Counted from the first letter of the stretch, positions 28,049 to 36,732 are shown. The stretch: 64,000 nt of DNA from Prauserella alba (GCF_024171735.1 NZ_JAMTCH010000004.1:1364001-1428000); one strand, 5' to 3'. Program-made: numbers and translations. The notes: generated from the sequence alone by a model not told the origin.

Positions 28049-29691
28049 CCGCGAACGTCACCCACGCCCCCGCCGCCCGCGAACGGCAGCCGGCCGCGGC
28101 GGGTTCGCTCGCGGGCACTGGCCAGCTGATTCGCCTGGCGCTGCGCCGCGACCGGATCGTGCTGCCCGTGTGGGCTCTGGTGATCGCCTTCCTCGCCTCG
28201 TCAGGCGCGAGCGCGTACGAGGCGCTCTATCCCGACCCGGCGGACCGCGCCGGACTGACGGCCAGCGTGGCGGCCAATCCGTCGTTCGCGATCATGTTCG
28301 GTCCCGCCTACGACCTGGAGACCGCGGGCGGGTTCGCGGCCTGGCGGTTCGGCACGATCGCGGCGCTGCTGACGTCGTTGATCGCGGCGTTCACCGTGAC
28401 CCGCCACACCCGCCAGGAGGAGGACACCGGGCGACAGGAGCTGCTGTCGTCGGCGGTCGTCGGCCGCTACGCACCGCTGACCGCGGGCGTGATCACGGCC
28501 GGCCTGTTCAGCGCGGCGACCGGGGCGCTGCTCGCCGCGATGATCGCCGGGGTCGGCGCGGACGCCACGGGTTCGGTGGCGTTCGGCGCGGCCGTCGCAC
28601 TGTGTGGCCTCGTCTTCACGGGCGTCGCGGCCGTGACCGCCCAGCTGGCGGAGTATTCGCGAACCGCCAACACGCTCGCGGGCTCCACGTTCGGCGTGCT
28701 GTTCCTGCTGCGCGCCGCGGGCGACACGTCCGAGGCCGAATGGCTGTCGTGGCTGTCGCCGGTGGGGTGGGTGCACCGGGTGCGCGCATTCGCCGAGAAC
28801 GAATGGTGGGTGCTGGCGCTGCCCGCCGCGACAACACTCGCGTTGTGCGCGGTGGCGTACGCACTGCTCCCGAAACGCGACGTCGGGATGAGCCTCATCG
28901 CAGGCAGGCCGGGACGCGCGGCGGCCAAACCAGGACTGCGGACGTCGCTGGCACTGTCGTGGCGGCTGCACCGCGGCGCGCTCATCGGCTGGCTCGTCGG
29001 ATTCGCCGTGATGGGAATGCTGTTCGGCACGCTCGCCTCCGGCGTCGGCGACATCGTGGGCGACAGTGCCGAGATGAAGCAGATGCTGCAGCAGATGGGC
29101 GGCGCCCGCGGCATCGAGGACGCGTTCCTGAGCTCGATCACCGGCATGGTCGCCATGATCGGATCCATGTACGCGGTGCAGGCGACCCTGCGGATGCGCT
29201 ACGAGGAAACGGCCCTGCGCGTCGAACCGCTGCTCACGACCGGTGTCGGACGGCTGCGCTGGCTCGGCGGGCACCTGCTGTTCGTGCTGGCGGGCACGGC
29301 CGCGGTGCTCACGGTGTGCGCCGCGCTGCTCGGCCTCGGCTACGGGCTCAGTTCCGGCGACGTCGGCGGCGAGTGGCCACGCGTGTTCGGCGCGACCCTC
29401 GCTCAACTGCCGGCGATGTGGGTGGTGGCCGGCGCCGCGGTGCTGCTGTTCGGGCTCGTGCCGCGCGCGACGGTGGCGGCGTGGGCACTGGCGGCGGCGT
29501 TCGTGCTGATCTCCATGTTCGGCCCCATCCTCGAGCTGCCCCAGGCGGTGCTGAACGTCTCGCCGTTCACGCACGTGCCGCAGCTGCCGCACGCCGAGTT
29601 CACCGCCACCCCGCTGCTGTGGCTGACGGCCACGGCCGCGGTCCTCGTCGCCGTGGGCATGACCGCGCTGCGCAGGCGCGACATCGGCTGA
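28045..29691 (+). CDS. ABC transporter permease (exporter of polyketide antibiotics type)
   Basis: 548 residues, about 12 membrane segments in two similar halves of six (~30-280 and ~310-545). This is the layout of the large tetronasin-resistance TnrB3-like permeases annotated as exporters of polyketide antibiotics. The first half has [22 protein letters not shown] and the second [23 protein letters not shown], the paired cytoplasmic loops that contact the ATPase. The start overlaps the ATPase stop by four bases. The substrate is unknown. Confidence 0.92.
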   Translation: MTANVTHAPAARERQPAAAGSLAGTGQLIRLALRRDRIVLPVWALVIAFLASSGASAYEALYPDPADRAGLTASVAANPSFAIMFGPAYDLETAGGFAAWRFGTIAALLTSLIAAFTVTRHTRQEEDTGRQELLSSAVVGRYAPLTAGVITAGLFSAATGALLAAMIAGVGADATGSVAFGAAVALCGLVFTGVAAVTAQLAEYSRTANTLAGSTFGVLFLLRAAGDTSEAEWLSWLSPVGWVHRVRAFAENEWWVLALPAATTLALCAVAYALLPKRDVGMSLIAGRPGRAAAKPGLRTSLALSWRLHRGALIGWLVGFAVMGMLFGTLASGVGDIVGDSAEMKQMLQQMGGARGIEDAFLSSITGMVAMIGSMYAVQATLRMRYEETALRVEPLLTTGVGRLRWLGGHLLFVLAGTAAVLTVCAALLGLGYGLSSGDVGGEWPRVFGATLAQLPAMWVVAGAAVLLFGLVPRATVAAWALAAAFVLISMFGPILELPQAVLNVSPFTHVPQLPHAEFTATPLLWLTATAAVLVAVGMTALRRRDIG

Positions 29692-29774
29692 CCGGGTCCG
29701 GCGAGGCCGGCGCGGCCGGTGGGTTCCGAGGGGAGGTCGGCGCCGAAAGAAGGTGGGCGCCGAGGGGAGGTGGG

Positions 29775-29801
29775 CCGGTCCGGTCTCGGGGGCCGGACCG
29801 G
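29775..29801. terminator. Hairpin between convergent ABC permease and lipoprotein genes
   Basis: CCGGTCCGG and its exact inverse CCGGACCGG around a nine-base loop, between stops at 29691 (+) and 29818 (-). It can terminate both. No T tract. Confidence 0.6.
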
Positions 29802-29817
29802 TCACACCACCGGACCG

Positions 29818-30222
29818 TCAGTCCGGCCGTACGGTTCCGTTCCGGTCGACCGTGATCGACGCGGCGGGCCCACCGGCGGGGCATTCCTCACCGTTCGGCC
29901 AGGTCGGCTCGGGTGTCACGGTCACGGGGCCCAGCCGTCGCCCTTCGGCGACGAGCGTGACACGCACGGGCTCCGCGGGCAGCTCCCGGATCTCGGCGAA
30001 CCCGTGCTGCCGGTCGGATGACCAGCGGCGGACGTCGTGCTCCCGGCAGTCCCCGTTCCAGCACGCCTCGAGCACCGCGTCGCCGAGCAGCGCGTCGGGA
30101 ACCCCCGGGCCATCGATGCTGATTCCGGGAGGCGAGCCGATCGCCGTACAGGTCTGCCCGTCCGCACCGCACCCGCCGAGGACGGCGAGAACCGACAACC
30201 CCGACATCCACATCCACCGCAT
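29818..30222 (-). CDS. Putative lipoprotein of unknown function
   Basis: 134 residues. MRWMWMSGLSVLAVLGGCGAD is a lipoprotein signal with lipobox LGGC; the mature protein would be lipid-anchored at the outer face of the membrane. The remainder has few features: ALLGDAVLEACWNGDCREHDV has two further Cys, possibly a disulfide, and strand-like segments RVTLVAEGRRLGPVTVTP follow. ATG at 30222 starts the signal; in-frame sequence before it is Gly/Arg-rich and not signal-like. No family recognised. Confidence 0.7.
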   Translation of the reverse strand: MRWMWMSGLSVLAVLGGCGADGQTCTAIGSPPGISIDGPGVPDALLGDAVLEACWNGDCREHDVRRWSSDRQHGFAEIRELPAEPVRVTLVAEGRRLGPVTVTPEPTWPNGEECPAGGPAASITVDRNGTVRPD

Positions 30223-30445
30223 GCCCACTGGGACGCACCCGGCGGCCGTTCCGGTTGCACGGCCCGCCCCGCCAGGTCGAACCGCCCCGCCAGGTCGAAC
30301 CGGGGCGCCGGCGACGCTCCCGCCGCGCCCGGTTACCCCGCTGCCGAATCGCACGTTCGATCAGGTGCCCTGCGGCGACTAGGGCTGCGCGACGACTCCC
30401 GGTCCGTAACATGAGGTTCCGACGAGTCGGGTGCGGAGGAACGGG

Positions 30446-30694
30446 ATGGACAGCGATCGACGCGCGGAATGGTCGCCGGCCGAACGGGCCGCGTACCGGC
30501 AGTTCGTGCGGGATCACCATCCCGACGCGGGCGGAGACCCGGAGGTGTTCGCTGCCGGGCTGCGCAGGTTCCGCCAACGCCCTCGGCCGGAGGCCGAACC
30601 CGTCGTGTTCGTCGCCCGCAGACGTGGCCTGCCGCGACTGTGGGCCGCGCTGTCGGCGCGCCGCCGTCGCAAGAGGAAGCCACGGGTGCGCTAG
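30446..30694 (+). CDS. Small basic protein with J-domain-like HPDAGGD motif
   Basis: 82 residues. WSPAERAAYRQFVRDHHPDAGGDPEVFAAGLRRFRQ resembles the helix II-HPD-helix III part of DnaJ, but helix I is short and the C-terminus is strongly basic (RRRRKRKPRVR). Small proteins of this kind are common in actinomycetes and uncharacterised. The ATG at 30446 has GCGGAGGA upstream. It lies alone, 144 bases before the ECF sigma factor gene, and may not be part of that operon. Confidence 0.7.
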   Translation: MDSDRRAEWSPAERAAYRQFVRDHHPDAGGDPEVFAAGLRRFRQRPRPEAEPVVFVARRRGLPRLWAALSARRRRKRKPRVR

Positions 30695-30838
30695 TACCGG
30701 AACCGGGCGGCCGGCCGGGCACAACGACCGACGCCGGTGACGGCGAACCGAACGTCCGCGTGGTGACGGTCACCCGGGCGCGCGCGTGACGACGGTGCGA
30801 TTCCGGTGTCCTACGAGGTGAACAGGAGGGATGTCGCC

Positions 30839-31393
30839 ATGACGGTCACCGGGACGCAGCTGGACGACGTCACGCTCGTCGCCAGAGCCCGGGACGGGGA
30901 CGCCCACGCCTACGAGCAACTGGTGACTCGGTACGAGGGGCCGATCTATCGGCTCGCGCTGCGGATGCTCGCCAACGCGGCCGACGCCGAGGACGTCACC
31001 CAGGACGCGTTCCTCACCGCGTGGCGACAGCTCGGACAATTGCAGGAGGACGCCGCGTTCGTCGGCTGGCTGTACCGCAGCGCCACGAACCGGTGCCTGA
31101 ACGTCATCCGATCACGCAAGCCACTGGTCGACGGCACGCCCGAGGAACACGCCGCACCGGGCCCCGACGGTAAACCGGAGCAACAGGCCGAGACCAGCGC
31201 CCAGCTCGCCGCGCTGTCAGCGGCGATGGCCCGGCTCACTCCCGAGAAGCGAGCCTGCTGGCTGCTGCGCGAGGTGCACGGCCGGTCCTACGACGAGATC
31301 GCGGCGACATTGGCCGTCTCCGCCACGACCGTGCGCGGGCGGATCGCACGCGCACGAGCAGAACTGGCTGAGGTGATGTCACCATGGCGCTGA
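30839..31393 (+). CDS. ECF-type RNA polymerase sigma factor
   Basis: 184 residues. Region 2 is YEGPIYRLALRMLANAADAEDVTQDAFLTAWRQL in pieces (core binding and -10 recognition); region 4 is LLREVHGRSYDEIAATLAVSATTVRGRIARARAEL, the helix-turn-helix for -35. The linker is short and Gly/Pro/Ala-rich. The ATG at 30839 is 8 nt from AGGAGGG. It overlaps the next gene, a zinc anti-sigma-like protein, by 10 bases, so the two are coupled. It heads the Asp23 operon and probably transcribes it. Confidence 0.93.
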   Translation: MTVTGTQLDDVTLVARARDGDAHAYEQLVTRYEGPIYRLALRMLANAADAEDVTQDAFLTAWRQLGQLQEDAAFVGWLYRSATNRCLNVIRSRKPLVDGTPEEHAAPGPDGKPEQQAETSAQLAALSAAMARLTPEKRACWLLREVHGRSYDEIAATLAVSATTVRGRIARARAELAEVMSPWR

Positions 31394-31923
31394 GCCCTGG
31401 TACGGACGAATACCGGCTGCCCTGTGGCCGGGACGTCGAAAGCCTGTGGGAGGAACTCGACGCACCCGACGAGCACGGGACCAGCTGCCAGCACTGTCAG
31501 GCATCCCGAGCCAGTCTTCAGCTGTTGCGCGAGACGACGGCGGAGCTGGTCGCCGACGACACCGAACCGCCCCCTGGGCTGACGGCCCGCATCATGGCCG
31601 CGGTGCGTGCCGACGTTCGGCGCCGCGACCTTCTCGAGCTGCCGACGACCGAGGCCGGTGCCGCGCGCATCAGCGCGCAGGCCGCTGCGACGATCCTGCG
31701 ATTCGCCGCCGACACCGTCGACGGCGTGCGGGCACGGCACTGCAGGGTGGAGCTGGACGCGACGGGCGCGGTCGTCGAACTGAACATCGCCGTCGACGGC
31801 CGCACCTTCTCCCACCCTGCACTCGAGCAGGTTCGGCAGCGGGTCGAGACGGCCGCCGGCAGCCGCATCGGCTGGCCGACGGTCACCCTGCATCTCACAA
31901 TGACGGACATCTTCGAAGCGTGA
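31384..31923 (+). CDS. Zinc anti-sigma-like domain fused to an Asp23-like domain
   Basis: 179 residues. The N-terminus has H31-x3-C35-x2-C38 (EHGTSCQHC), the zinc site of ZAS anti-sigma factors, in a helical setting (DVESLWEELDAPDE, LQLLRETTAEL). Residues ~80-178 end in an Asp23/Gls24-like domain: ISAQAAATILRFAADTVDGVRARHCRVELDATGAVVELNI broken into strands, then HPALEQVRQRVETAAG and VTLHLTMTDIF. The likely role is inhibition of the sigma factor encoded just upstream, with the Asp23-like part linking it to envelope state. There is no transmembrane segment. The functional link is inference. Confidence 0.8.
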   Translation: MALSPGTDEYRLPCGRDVESLWEELDAPDEHGTSCQHCQASRASLQLLRETTAELVADDTEPPPGLTARIMAAVRADVRRRDLLELPTTEAGAARISAQAAATILRFAADTVDGVRARHCRVELDATGAVVELNIAVDGRTFSHPALEQVRQRVETAAGSRIGWPTVTLHLTMTDIFEA

Positions 31924-31984
31924 TCGTGCTCCGCAAACGCGACGAAAGGACGACGACAGCCGTGCCGACCGTGGACATCGACAA

Positions 31985-32371
31985 GTGACCGGCCAGGAAC
32001 GCGAACCGGAGTGGGAGGTCGAACCGCCCGTACTCGCCGCGATCGCGGCACGAGCGGCCTCCCGCGTGTCCGGGGTGCGACGCCTGCAGGGCGGCATCGT
32101 CGGGCTCACCGGAGCCGCCATACGCGCGGTCCGGCAACGGATCGCCGATGTGGAACCCGCCCCCACCGAAGGGGTCCGGACCAGTGTCGACGGCGCCACC
32201 GGCAGCGTCGATCTCGAGATCGACCTGACGATCTCGGACTTCGACCAGGCGGCGGCCGTGGCGCGGGCGGTGCAGCGCGCGGTACGCCGGACCGTCACCG
32301 ACGCCACCGGGATCGCCCCGAGGAACGTGTCGGTGAACGTCCTCGACGCCGACCCTCGGACAGCCGCGTGA
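31985..32371 (+). CDS. Asp23/Gls24-family envelope stress protein (first copy)
   Basis: 128 residues. EVEPPVLAAIAARAASRVSGVRRLQGG is the Asp23 opening (helix then VxGV turn), followed by VRTSVDGATGSVDLEIDLTISDF, AVARAVQRAVRRTVTDATGI and VSVNVLDAD, the usual beta-alpha-beta order. These soluble proteins coat or contact the membrane through AmaP in Gram-positives. GTG start; stop overlaps the next gene by four bases. A short gap (31924-31984) separates it from the anti-sigma gene. Confidence 0.85.
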   Translation: MTGQEREPEWEVEPPVLAAIAARAASRVSGVRRLQGGIVGLTGAAIRAVRQRIADVEPAPTEGVRTSVDGATGSVDLEIDLTISDFDQAAAVARAVQRAVRRTVTDATGIAPRNVSVNVLDADPRTAA

Positions 32372-32706
32372 TCACCGACAGAACCGAACTCACGCGGGAG
32401 CTGCTCACCGTGCTCCGCGAGCTCTCCGGATTGCGTCCAGCCACCCCGGTGACCCGGTCCTGGGTTCCCTGGGACGCCGATGTGATGGCCGTGGACATCG
32501 ACGACCACGCGGTTGAGATCCGGGTCGTCGCACTGACCCTGCCGCTCGAACCCGTGCTGCGCGACGCCGCTTCGGCGCTGGCACCGTCCTTGAACGACAG
32601 TTCCTGGAGGGACACACGGCTCCGGCTCGTCGTGACCGACGTGGATCGCGGTGCGCTGGACTCACTGCACGTGCCGGGAGATGCAGACCACACGAACGGG
32701 TCGTGA
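32368..32706 (+). CDS. Hypothetical protein of the Asp23 operon
   Basis: 112 residues, GTG start overlapping the preceding stop by four bases. ELTRELLTVLRELSGLRPATPV, then VDIDDHAVEIRVVALTLPLEPVL and RLRLVVTDVDRGAL suggest a degenerate Asp23-like beta-alpha-beta core, with strands containing alternating Val/Ile and a helix between. I cannot name a family with confidence. Its position between two Asp23 genes supports a role in the same envelope complex. Confidence 0.65.
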   Translation: MITDRTELTRELLTVLRELSGLRPATPVTRSWVPWDADVMAVDIDDHAVEIRVVALTLPLEPVLRDAASALAPSLNDSSWRDTRLRLVVTDVDRGALDSLHVPGDADHTNGS

Positions 32707-32761
32707 CGTTCTCCCGTCCGTGGGGTCTTTCCTGTGTAGGCATCCGACGAAGGAGGACGAC

Positions 32762-33253
32762 ATGACCGACACCGGCAAGAGCACCACGCAGAGTCCGGAA
32801 TCCAGGACGACCACTCAGGCTTCGGGTGGCGAAGTGGAGAAGTCCGGGAACAGTGCGCTGGTGACCAAGGACGGCACCACCACCATCGCCGACACCGTGG
32901 TGCAGAAGATCGCCGCGCTGGCCACCCGCGAGGTGTCCGGGGTCCACGACGTCGGCGGCGGCGCCACGCGGGCGTTCAACGCGATCCGCGAGCGCATCCC
33001 CGGCGCCTCGGCTTCGAGCGGCCAGGGCGTCACGGTCGAGGTCGGCGAGAAGCAGGCCGCGATCGACCTGCAGATCCTCGTCGAGTACGGCGTCTCGATC
33101 GCCGACCTGTCGCGGTCGGTACGGCGCAATGTCATCACCGCGGTCGAGCAGATGACGGCGCTGGAGGTCGTGGAGGTGAACATCCACGTCGGCGACGTGC
33201 ACCTGCCCGGAGACGACAACGACGAGCAGGCCGACAGCAGTCGCGTGCAGTGA
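32762..33253 (+). CDS. Asp23/Gls24-family envelope stress protein (second copy, canonical)
   Basis: 163 residues. After a ~30-residue Ser/Thr/Gln-rich N-terminus comes the classic core: GTTTIADTVVQKIAALATREVSGVHDVGGG, VTVEVGEKQAAIDLQILVEYGVSIADLS and RSVRRNVITAVEQMTALEVVEVNIHVGDVHLP in pieces, ending in an acidic tail. The best Asp23 match in the operon. ATG at 32762 with AAGGAGGA 5 nt upstream, the strongest ribosome site of the cluster, so probably the most abundant product. Stop overlaps the next gene by four bases. Confidence 0.93.
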   Translation: MTDTGKSTTQSPESRTTTQASGGEVEKSGNSALVTKDGTTTIADTVVQKIAALATREVSGVHDVGGGATRAFNAIRERIPGASASSGQGVTVEVGEKQAAIDLQILVEYGVSIADLSRSVRRNVITAVEQMTALEVVEVNIHVGDVHLPGDDNDEQADSSRVQ

Positions 33254-33576
33254 CCGGCGACCGGCTCCGGACCGACCGGATCGCCGCCGTGCGGTCCACT
33301 CCCCGCGTCGCCGGATACGGCGGCACCTCCCGGATCACACCGCCGCTGCGGGATCCGGCGACGTCACCGGATGCCGGGGAATACCGGTTCCCGCAGCGGC
33401 CGGCCCGTCGGTTGGCGGGCCGGGCCGACCGGCTGCTGCGCGCGGCGGCGCCGGACCAGGTCGGCGACGATGTGCGGGAGGTTGTCGCGGCATCACCGGG
33501 GACGGCGGCAGGACCGGTCCACGGCGTCGGCATTCGCACCGATTCTGACGGCTCGCCTGAAGGGACACTGTCATGA
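33250..33576 (+). CDS. Hypothetical protein of the Asp23 operon
   Basis: 108 residues, rich in Arg, Ala, Gly and Pro, with no clear secondary structure apart from ARRLAGRADRLLRAAAPDQVGDDVREVV. No domain recognised. Its place is defined by GTGA overlap with the canonical Asp23 gene upstream and a four-base overlap with the 58-residue membrane protein downstream. It could be a spacer protein or a partly decayed Asp23-operon member. Confidence 0.55.
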   Translation: MTGDRLRTDRIAAVRSTPRVAGYGGTSRITPPLRDPATSPDAGEYRFPQRPARRLAGRADRLLRAAAPDQVGDDVREVVAASPGTAAGPVHGVGIRTDSDGSPEGTLS

Positions 33577-33749
33577 GTATGACCCAGATCGGGTTGCTTA
33601 CCGGGCTCGTGCTGGGCCTCGCCGGGGCCTTCGGCGGGTTCGGCGCATTCGTGTTCGTCCTCGTGTTCGGAGGACTGGGACTCTTGGTCGGCCGCTATCT
33701 GGACGGCAAGCTCGACCTGTCCCAGTTCTCCGGGCGGGACCGGAGCTGA
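33573..33749 (+). CDS. 58-residue membrane protein, DUF2273-like, of the Asp23 operon
   Basis: ATG at 33573 overlaps the preceding stop (ATGA). The translation MTQIGLLTGLVLGLAGAFGG, then AFVFVLVFGGLGLLVGRYLDG and a short hydrophilic end, gives two tightly spaced hydrophobic stretches with glycine repeats. It has the size and pattern of the small DUF2273 membrane proteins that accompany Asp23 genes in Gram-positives. It could help hold Asp23 at the membrane. Confidence 0.85.
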   Translation: MSMTQIGLLTGLVLGLAGAFGGFGAFVFVLVFGGLGLLVGRYLDGKLDLSQFSGRDRS

Positions 33750-33756
33750 GGCACAC

Positions 33757-34131
33757 ATGACCGCCACCAGCATCGAGGAACGCGGGCAGACCACGATCGC
33801 CACGCGCACCGTCGAACGGATCGCCACCGCGGCGCTGGCCGAAGTGGACGACGTCGGCGGCAGCGTCCGGCGTGTGCTCAACATCGCCGTGGGTAGTGCG
33901 GATTCCGCCCACCACGACGCACAGGTCACCGCGCAGATCCAGGGGAATGAGGCCACGCTCGGCGTGCGCCTGTCGGTCACCTATCCGACGCCGGTGTCGG
34001 TGGCCACCGAAGCGGCCAGGAGCCACCTGATCCGCCGGGTGACCGAGTTGACCGGCCTTGCCGTGCCGCGCGTGGACATCACGGTCACCGCGCTGCATGC
34101 GCCGGCCCGCGATCACAGGAGGGTGTTGTGA
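33757..34131 (+). CDS. Asp23/Gls24-family envelope stress protein (third copy)
   Basis: 124 residues: GQTTIATRTVERIATAALAEVDDVGGSVRR opens the core, followed by VTAQIQGNEATLGVRLSVTYPTPVSVATEAARSHLIRRVTELTGLAVPRVDITVTAL in consecutive strand-helix-strand. Shorter than the second copy, without extended tails. ATG at 33757, 7 nt after the small membrane protein gene; four-base GTGA overlap with the following membrane protein. Confidence 0.9.
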   Translation: MTATSIEERGQTTIATRTVERIATAALAEVDDVGGSVRRVLNIAVGSADSAHHDAQVTAQIQGNEATLGVRLSVTYPTPVSVATEAARSHLIRRVTELTGLAVPRVDITVTALHAPARDHRRVL

Positions 34132-34661
34132 AGCGCCGTCCCCGCAGGAGCCTGCCGGCCTCGTTGGTAGCGCTCGTCACGATGGCCGCGGGAGCGCTGG
34201 CCGCGGTCACCGCGGTGCAGTTGCTCCTCGGCGAACCACCGTGGATCAGCTACGACGCAGTGGCGCGTGCCCTGCACGGCCTTCGCTGGACCGATACCGC
34301 AGTGCTTCTCATCGGCATCGGCACGGCGCTGGTGGGGTTGCTCCTGCTGCTGTGCGCGTTCGTGCCCGGCGCGCGGACGGTACTTCCGTTGGCACCCGGC
34401 GACGGCAGTGTGGACTGCGGTGCCGCCCAGCGCAGCTACCGCAACGCGCTGCACAGCGCAGCCGCCCGGGTCGACGGCGTCAGGGACGTGAAGGTGAAGG
34501 CGCGCGGCCGATCCGTCAGGGCCGTCGTGCGCACCGATCGCACGAACACCACGGGCCTGGCCGAGGCGGTGGAACGAGCCGTGACCCAGCGGATCGACCA
34601 GCTCGGACCCGAACGCAGGCCGACGGTGACAAGCAAACTCAAGGCCGCTAGGAGCAAGTGA
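34128..34661 (+). CDS. DUF6286-type membrane protein of the Asp23 operon
   Basis: 177 residues, GTG start. Two membrane segments (~11-32 and ~58-83) with WISYDAVARALHGLRW between them on the outer face, then a soluble domain ~100-172 with AQRSYRNALHSAAARVDGVRDVKVKARGRSVRAVVRTDR, which looks like an Asp23-type strand-helix-strand unit. It matches the DUF6286 proteins I know from actinobacterial Asp23 operons. Likely a membrane anchor for the Asp23 proteins. Confidence 0.8.
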   Translation: MKRRPRRSLPASLVALVTMAAGALAAVTAVQLLLGEPPWISYDAVARALHGLRWTDTAVLLIGIGTALVGLLLLLCAFVPGARTVLPLAPGDGSVDCGAAQRSYRNALHSAAARVDGVRDVKVKARGRSVRAVVRTDRTNTTGLAEAVERAVTQRIDQLGPERRPTVTSKLKAARSK

Positions 34662-35233
34662 TGCCCAGCCTCAATCGTCCCGCGAGGCTCAACCGCAGCC
34701 TGCTCGCGCTGTTCGGATTGGTGCTGGTCGCGGCAGGCGGGTTCGCGGTCGCGACCCATGTCGGCTGGCTGACCGTGCTCGGTGCGGACACACGCGTGGT
34801 CCCCGGCACCGCGCGACCGCCGACCTGGGCGCTGTACGTCACCGCGGCCGCGGGCGTCGTCGTCGCGCTGCTCGCGCTGACGTGGCTGCTCGCGCAGCTG
34901 GCCCGAAAGCCGGCGACCACCACATGGCGATTCGAGCGGGAACCGGCAGCAGGCACCACCGAGCTGGCCGCGAGCACCGCCGTCGAACCGCTACTGGCCG
35001 AGCTCGAGTCCTACGACGGTGTGGCCTCGGCGCGGGGAACGCTCGGCGGACCGCAGCGTTCCCCGGTCCTCACTCTCGTGATCACGGCGGAGTCGGACGG
35101 CGATCCGGCCGAGATTCGCCGGCGTCTCACGTCGGAAGGAATCCCCAGGCTTTGCACGGCCCTCGAGCTCGACTCCCTGCCCACGCGAGCCGAGTTCCGT
35201 TTCAGCACCAAGACGAACAGCCACGTCCGCTGA
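34661..35233 (+). CDS. AmaP-like alkaline-shock membrane anchor protein
   Basis: 190 residues. Two hydrophobic segments (~14-36 and ~57-83) separated by an exported ~20-residue loop, then a soluble Asp23-like domain (VEPLLAELESYDGVASARGTLGG onward). This is the AmaP arrangement: a membrane hairpin plus Asp23-binding domain. The stop-start overlap is TGATG; a GTG three bases earlier is equally possible. Last gene of the operon; 112 bases of apparently empty sequence follow. Confidence 0.82.
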   Translation: MPSLNRPARLNRSLLALFGLVLVAAGGFAVATHVGWLTVLGADTRVVPGTARPPTWALYVTAAAGVVVALLALTWLLAQLARKPATTTWRFEREPAAGTTELAASTAVEPLLAELESYDGVASARGTLGGPQRSPVLTLVITAESDGDPAEIRRRLTSEGIPRLCTALELDSLPTRAEFRFSTKTNSHVR

Positions 35234-35344
35234 TCTCCGGCGCACCGGACGTCGCACCGCAGGCCACCGGCACGGCATCGAGGCATGCGGCCCAGCGCGG
35301 GAACGCATTCACCGGCGCGACCCGGCATGCCGTCGCGGCCGCGC

Positions 35345-36592
35345 TCACTCCGGGTCGGCCCGCGCTTCGGTCACCTCGGCCAGTGCGGCTTCGGCCTCGC
35401 TCACCCGGCGGTCGGCGGCGTCGAACGCCTTTCGGGCCGCGATGGTGCGGCGGCGAGCCTCGGCCTCGGCGGCCTCCGCCTCCCTGAGTTCGGTGACGAC
35501 AGCACCGAACGCGGCCCTGGCCTCGGCGAGTTCGGCACTGCGCCGGCGGCGCAGCTCCCGCCGCTCCCTGAGCCACTGTTCCCGGCGTTCCTGTTCCTTG
35601 CGCTCCTGATCCCGTTCCTTGCGTTCCTGGTCCCGGCGTTCCCGTTCCCGTTCCTTTTCCCGGCGTTCCTGATCGCTGGGCTCCTGCTCGCGCCGCCGCT
35701 GTGCGCCGTCCTCGTGCTGGGCCCGCTGTTCCCGGATCCGATCCTCGGCCGGTTGCGGTTCGCGCCGTTGCCGGTCCCGGCGGTTCCGTTCACGACGTTG
35801 CCGCTGATCGTCGCGATGTTCCCGGTCCTGCATCCCGGCCTGCGCCCGCCGCGCAGAATCGCCCGAGCTCTCCACAGGGCGGTGACTCTCGAGGCCGTGA
35901 CTCTCGGGGCTGTGACTCTCGAGGCCGGGACTTTCTAGGCCGTGACTTTCGGGGCGCAGATCTTCGCTGCGCAGACCGTGGGGCCGGGCAGTCGCGGCAG
36001 CCCGGGGGCCACGGCCGGCCACATCGGGCGAGGGCCAGCCCGCGGCGAACACATCCCCCGGCTGCAACGTCGCGGCGAGGCAACCGCGCGCCACGGCCTC
36101 GCCCGCGCCGGCGTCGGTCACCGCCGCGTCGAACGTGTCGTGCACCTCGCGTGACACGTCCAGGTCCGCGTCCGCGGCCTCCAGTTCGGACAGCTCACGG
36201 ACCAGGTCCGACCGCCGCTGCGACAGCTCCCTGATGCGGTCGCCGTCCAGCTCACCGTGTGCGGCACGCAGCTCGTCGCCGAGCCCGCGGAGTTGCCCGA
36301 CGCGACCGGGGTTCCGGCGCGCGAACCGGTTCACCCGCGCGGCCGCGACGGTCGGTTTGCGCAGCTTGCGGATCCGGGCCGCGAGGTCACGGTCGCCCGC
36401 GGAACGCGCACGTTGATCGCGCGTCCGCGTGAACTCCGCGCGATCGAGGGCGTACAGCTCGTCGGCGACGTCCCGCAGCGCGGCGTCCGCCGCCGCGGCC
36501 GCCTCCCGTGGGGAATCCCCCGGTGACTGCCGCTCGCGTGCGGCGTGCTCGTCCCCGTCCGCACCGGTGCCGATCCGCGCACCATCGTCCAT
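35345..36592 (-). CDS. Large coiled-coil hypothetical protein with HGLES-type and charged repeats
   Basis: 415 residues, function unknown. Residues ~55-160 are helical with RDLAARIRKLRKPTVAAARVNRFARRN, a patch conserved in actinomycetes. A ~30-residue low-complexity stretch of GLESH/GLESP-type pentapeptides follows (DNA unit GTGACTCTCGAGGCC, ~35878-35945). Then comes a ~110-residue highly charged coiled coil (ERREKERERERRDQERKE) and a final helix (EARRRTIAARKAFDAADRRV). No signal or membrane segment. The ATG at 36592 was chosen as the first start of the charged domain; an upstream in-frame start adds an unlikely leader. Confidence 0.75.
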   Translation of the reverse strand: MDDGARIGTGADGDEHAARERQSPGDSPREAAAAADAALRDVADELYALDRAEFTRTRDQRARSAGDRDLAARIRKLRKPTVAAARVNRFARRNPGRVGQLRGLGDELRAAHGELDGDRIRELSQRRSDLVRELSELEAADADLDVSREVHDTFDAAVTDAGAGEAVARGCLAATLQPGDVFAAGWPSPDVAGRGPRAAATARPHGLRSEDLRPESHGLESPGLESHSPESHGLESHRPVESSGDSARRAQAGMQDREHRDDQRQRRERNRRDRQRREPQPAEDRIREQRAQHEDGAQRRREQEPSDQERREKERERERRDQERKERDQERKEQERREQWLRERRELRRRRSAELAEARAAFGAVVTELREAEAAEAEARRRTIAARKAFDAADRRVSEAEAALAEVTEARADPE

Positions 36593-36732
36593 GCCGTTCA
36601 GCGTGCCGCAACTCCGCGCCCCCGCGAAGGCCTCCGAACGCCCGCCTACCGGCAACCGAGATCGACATCCCGGTCACGCAGCAGTACCCCGCCCGGCACG
36701 CGGACACGGCGACCCGGCGCCGTGATCCCGCG

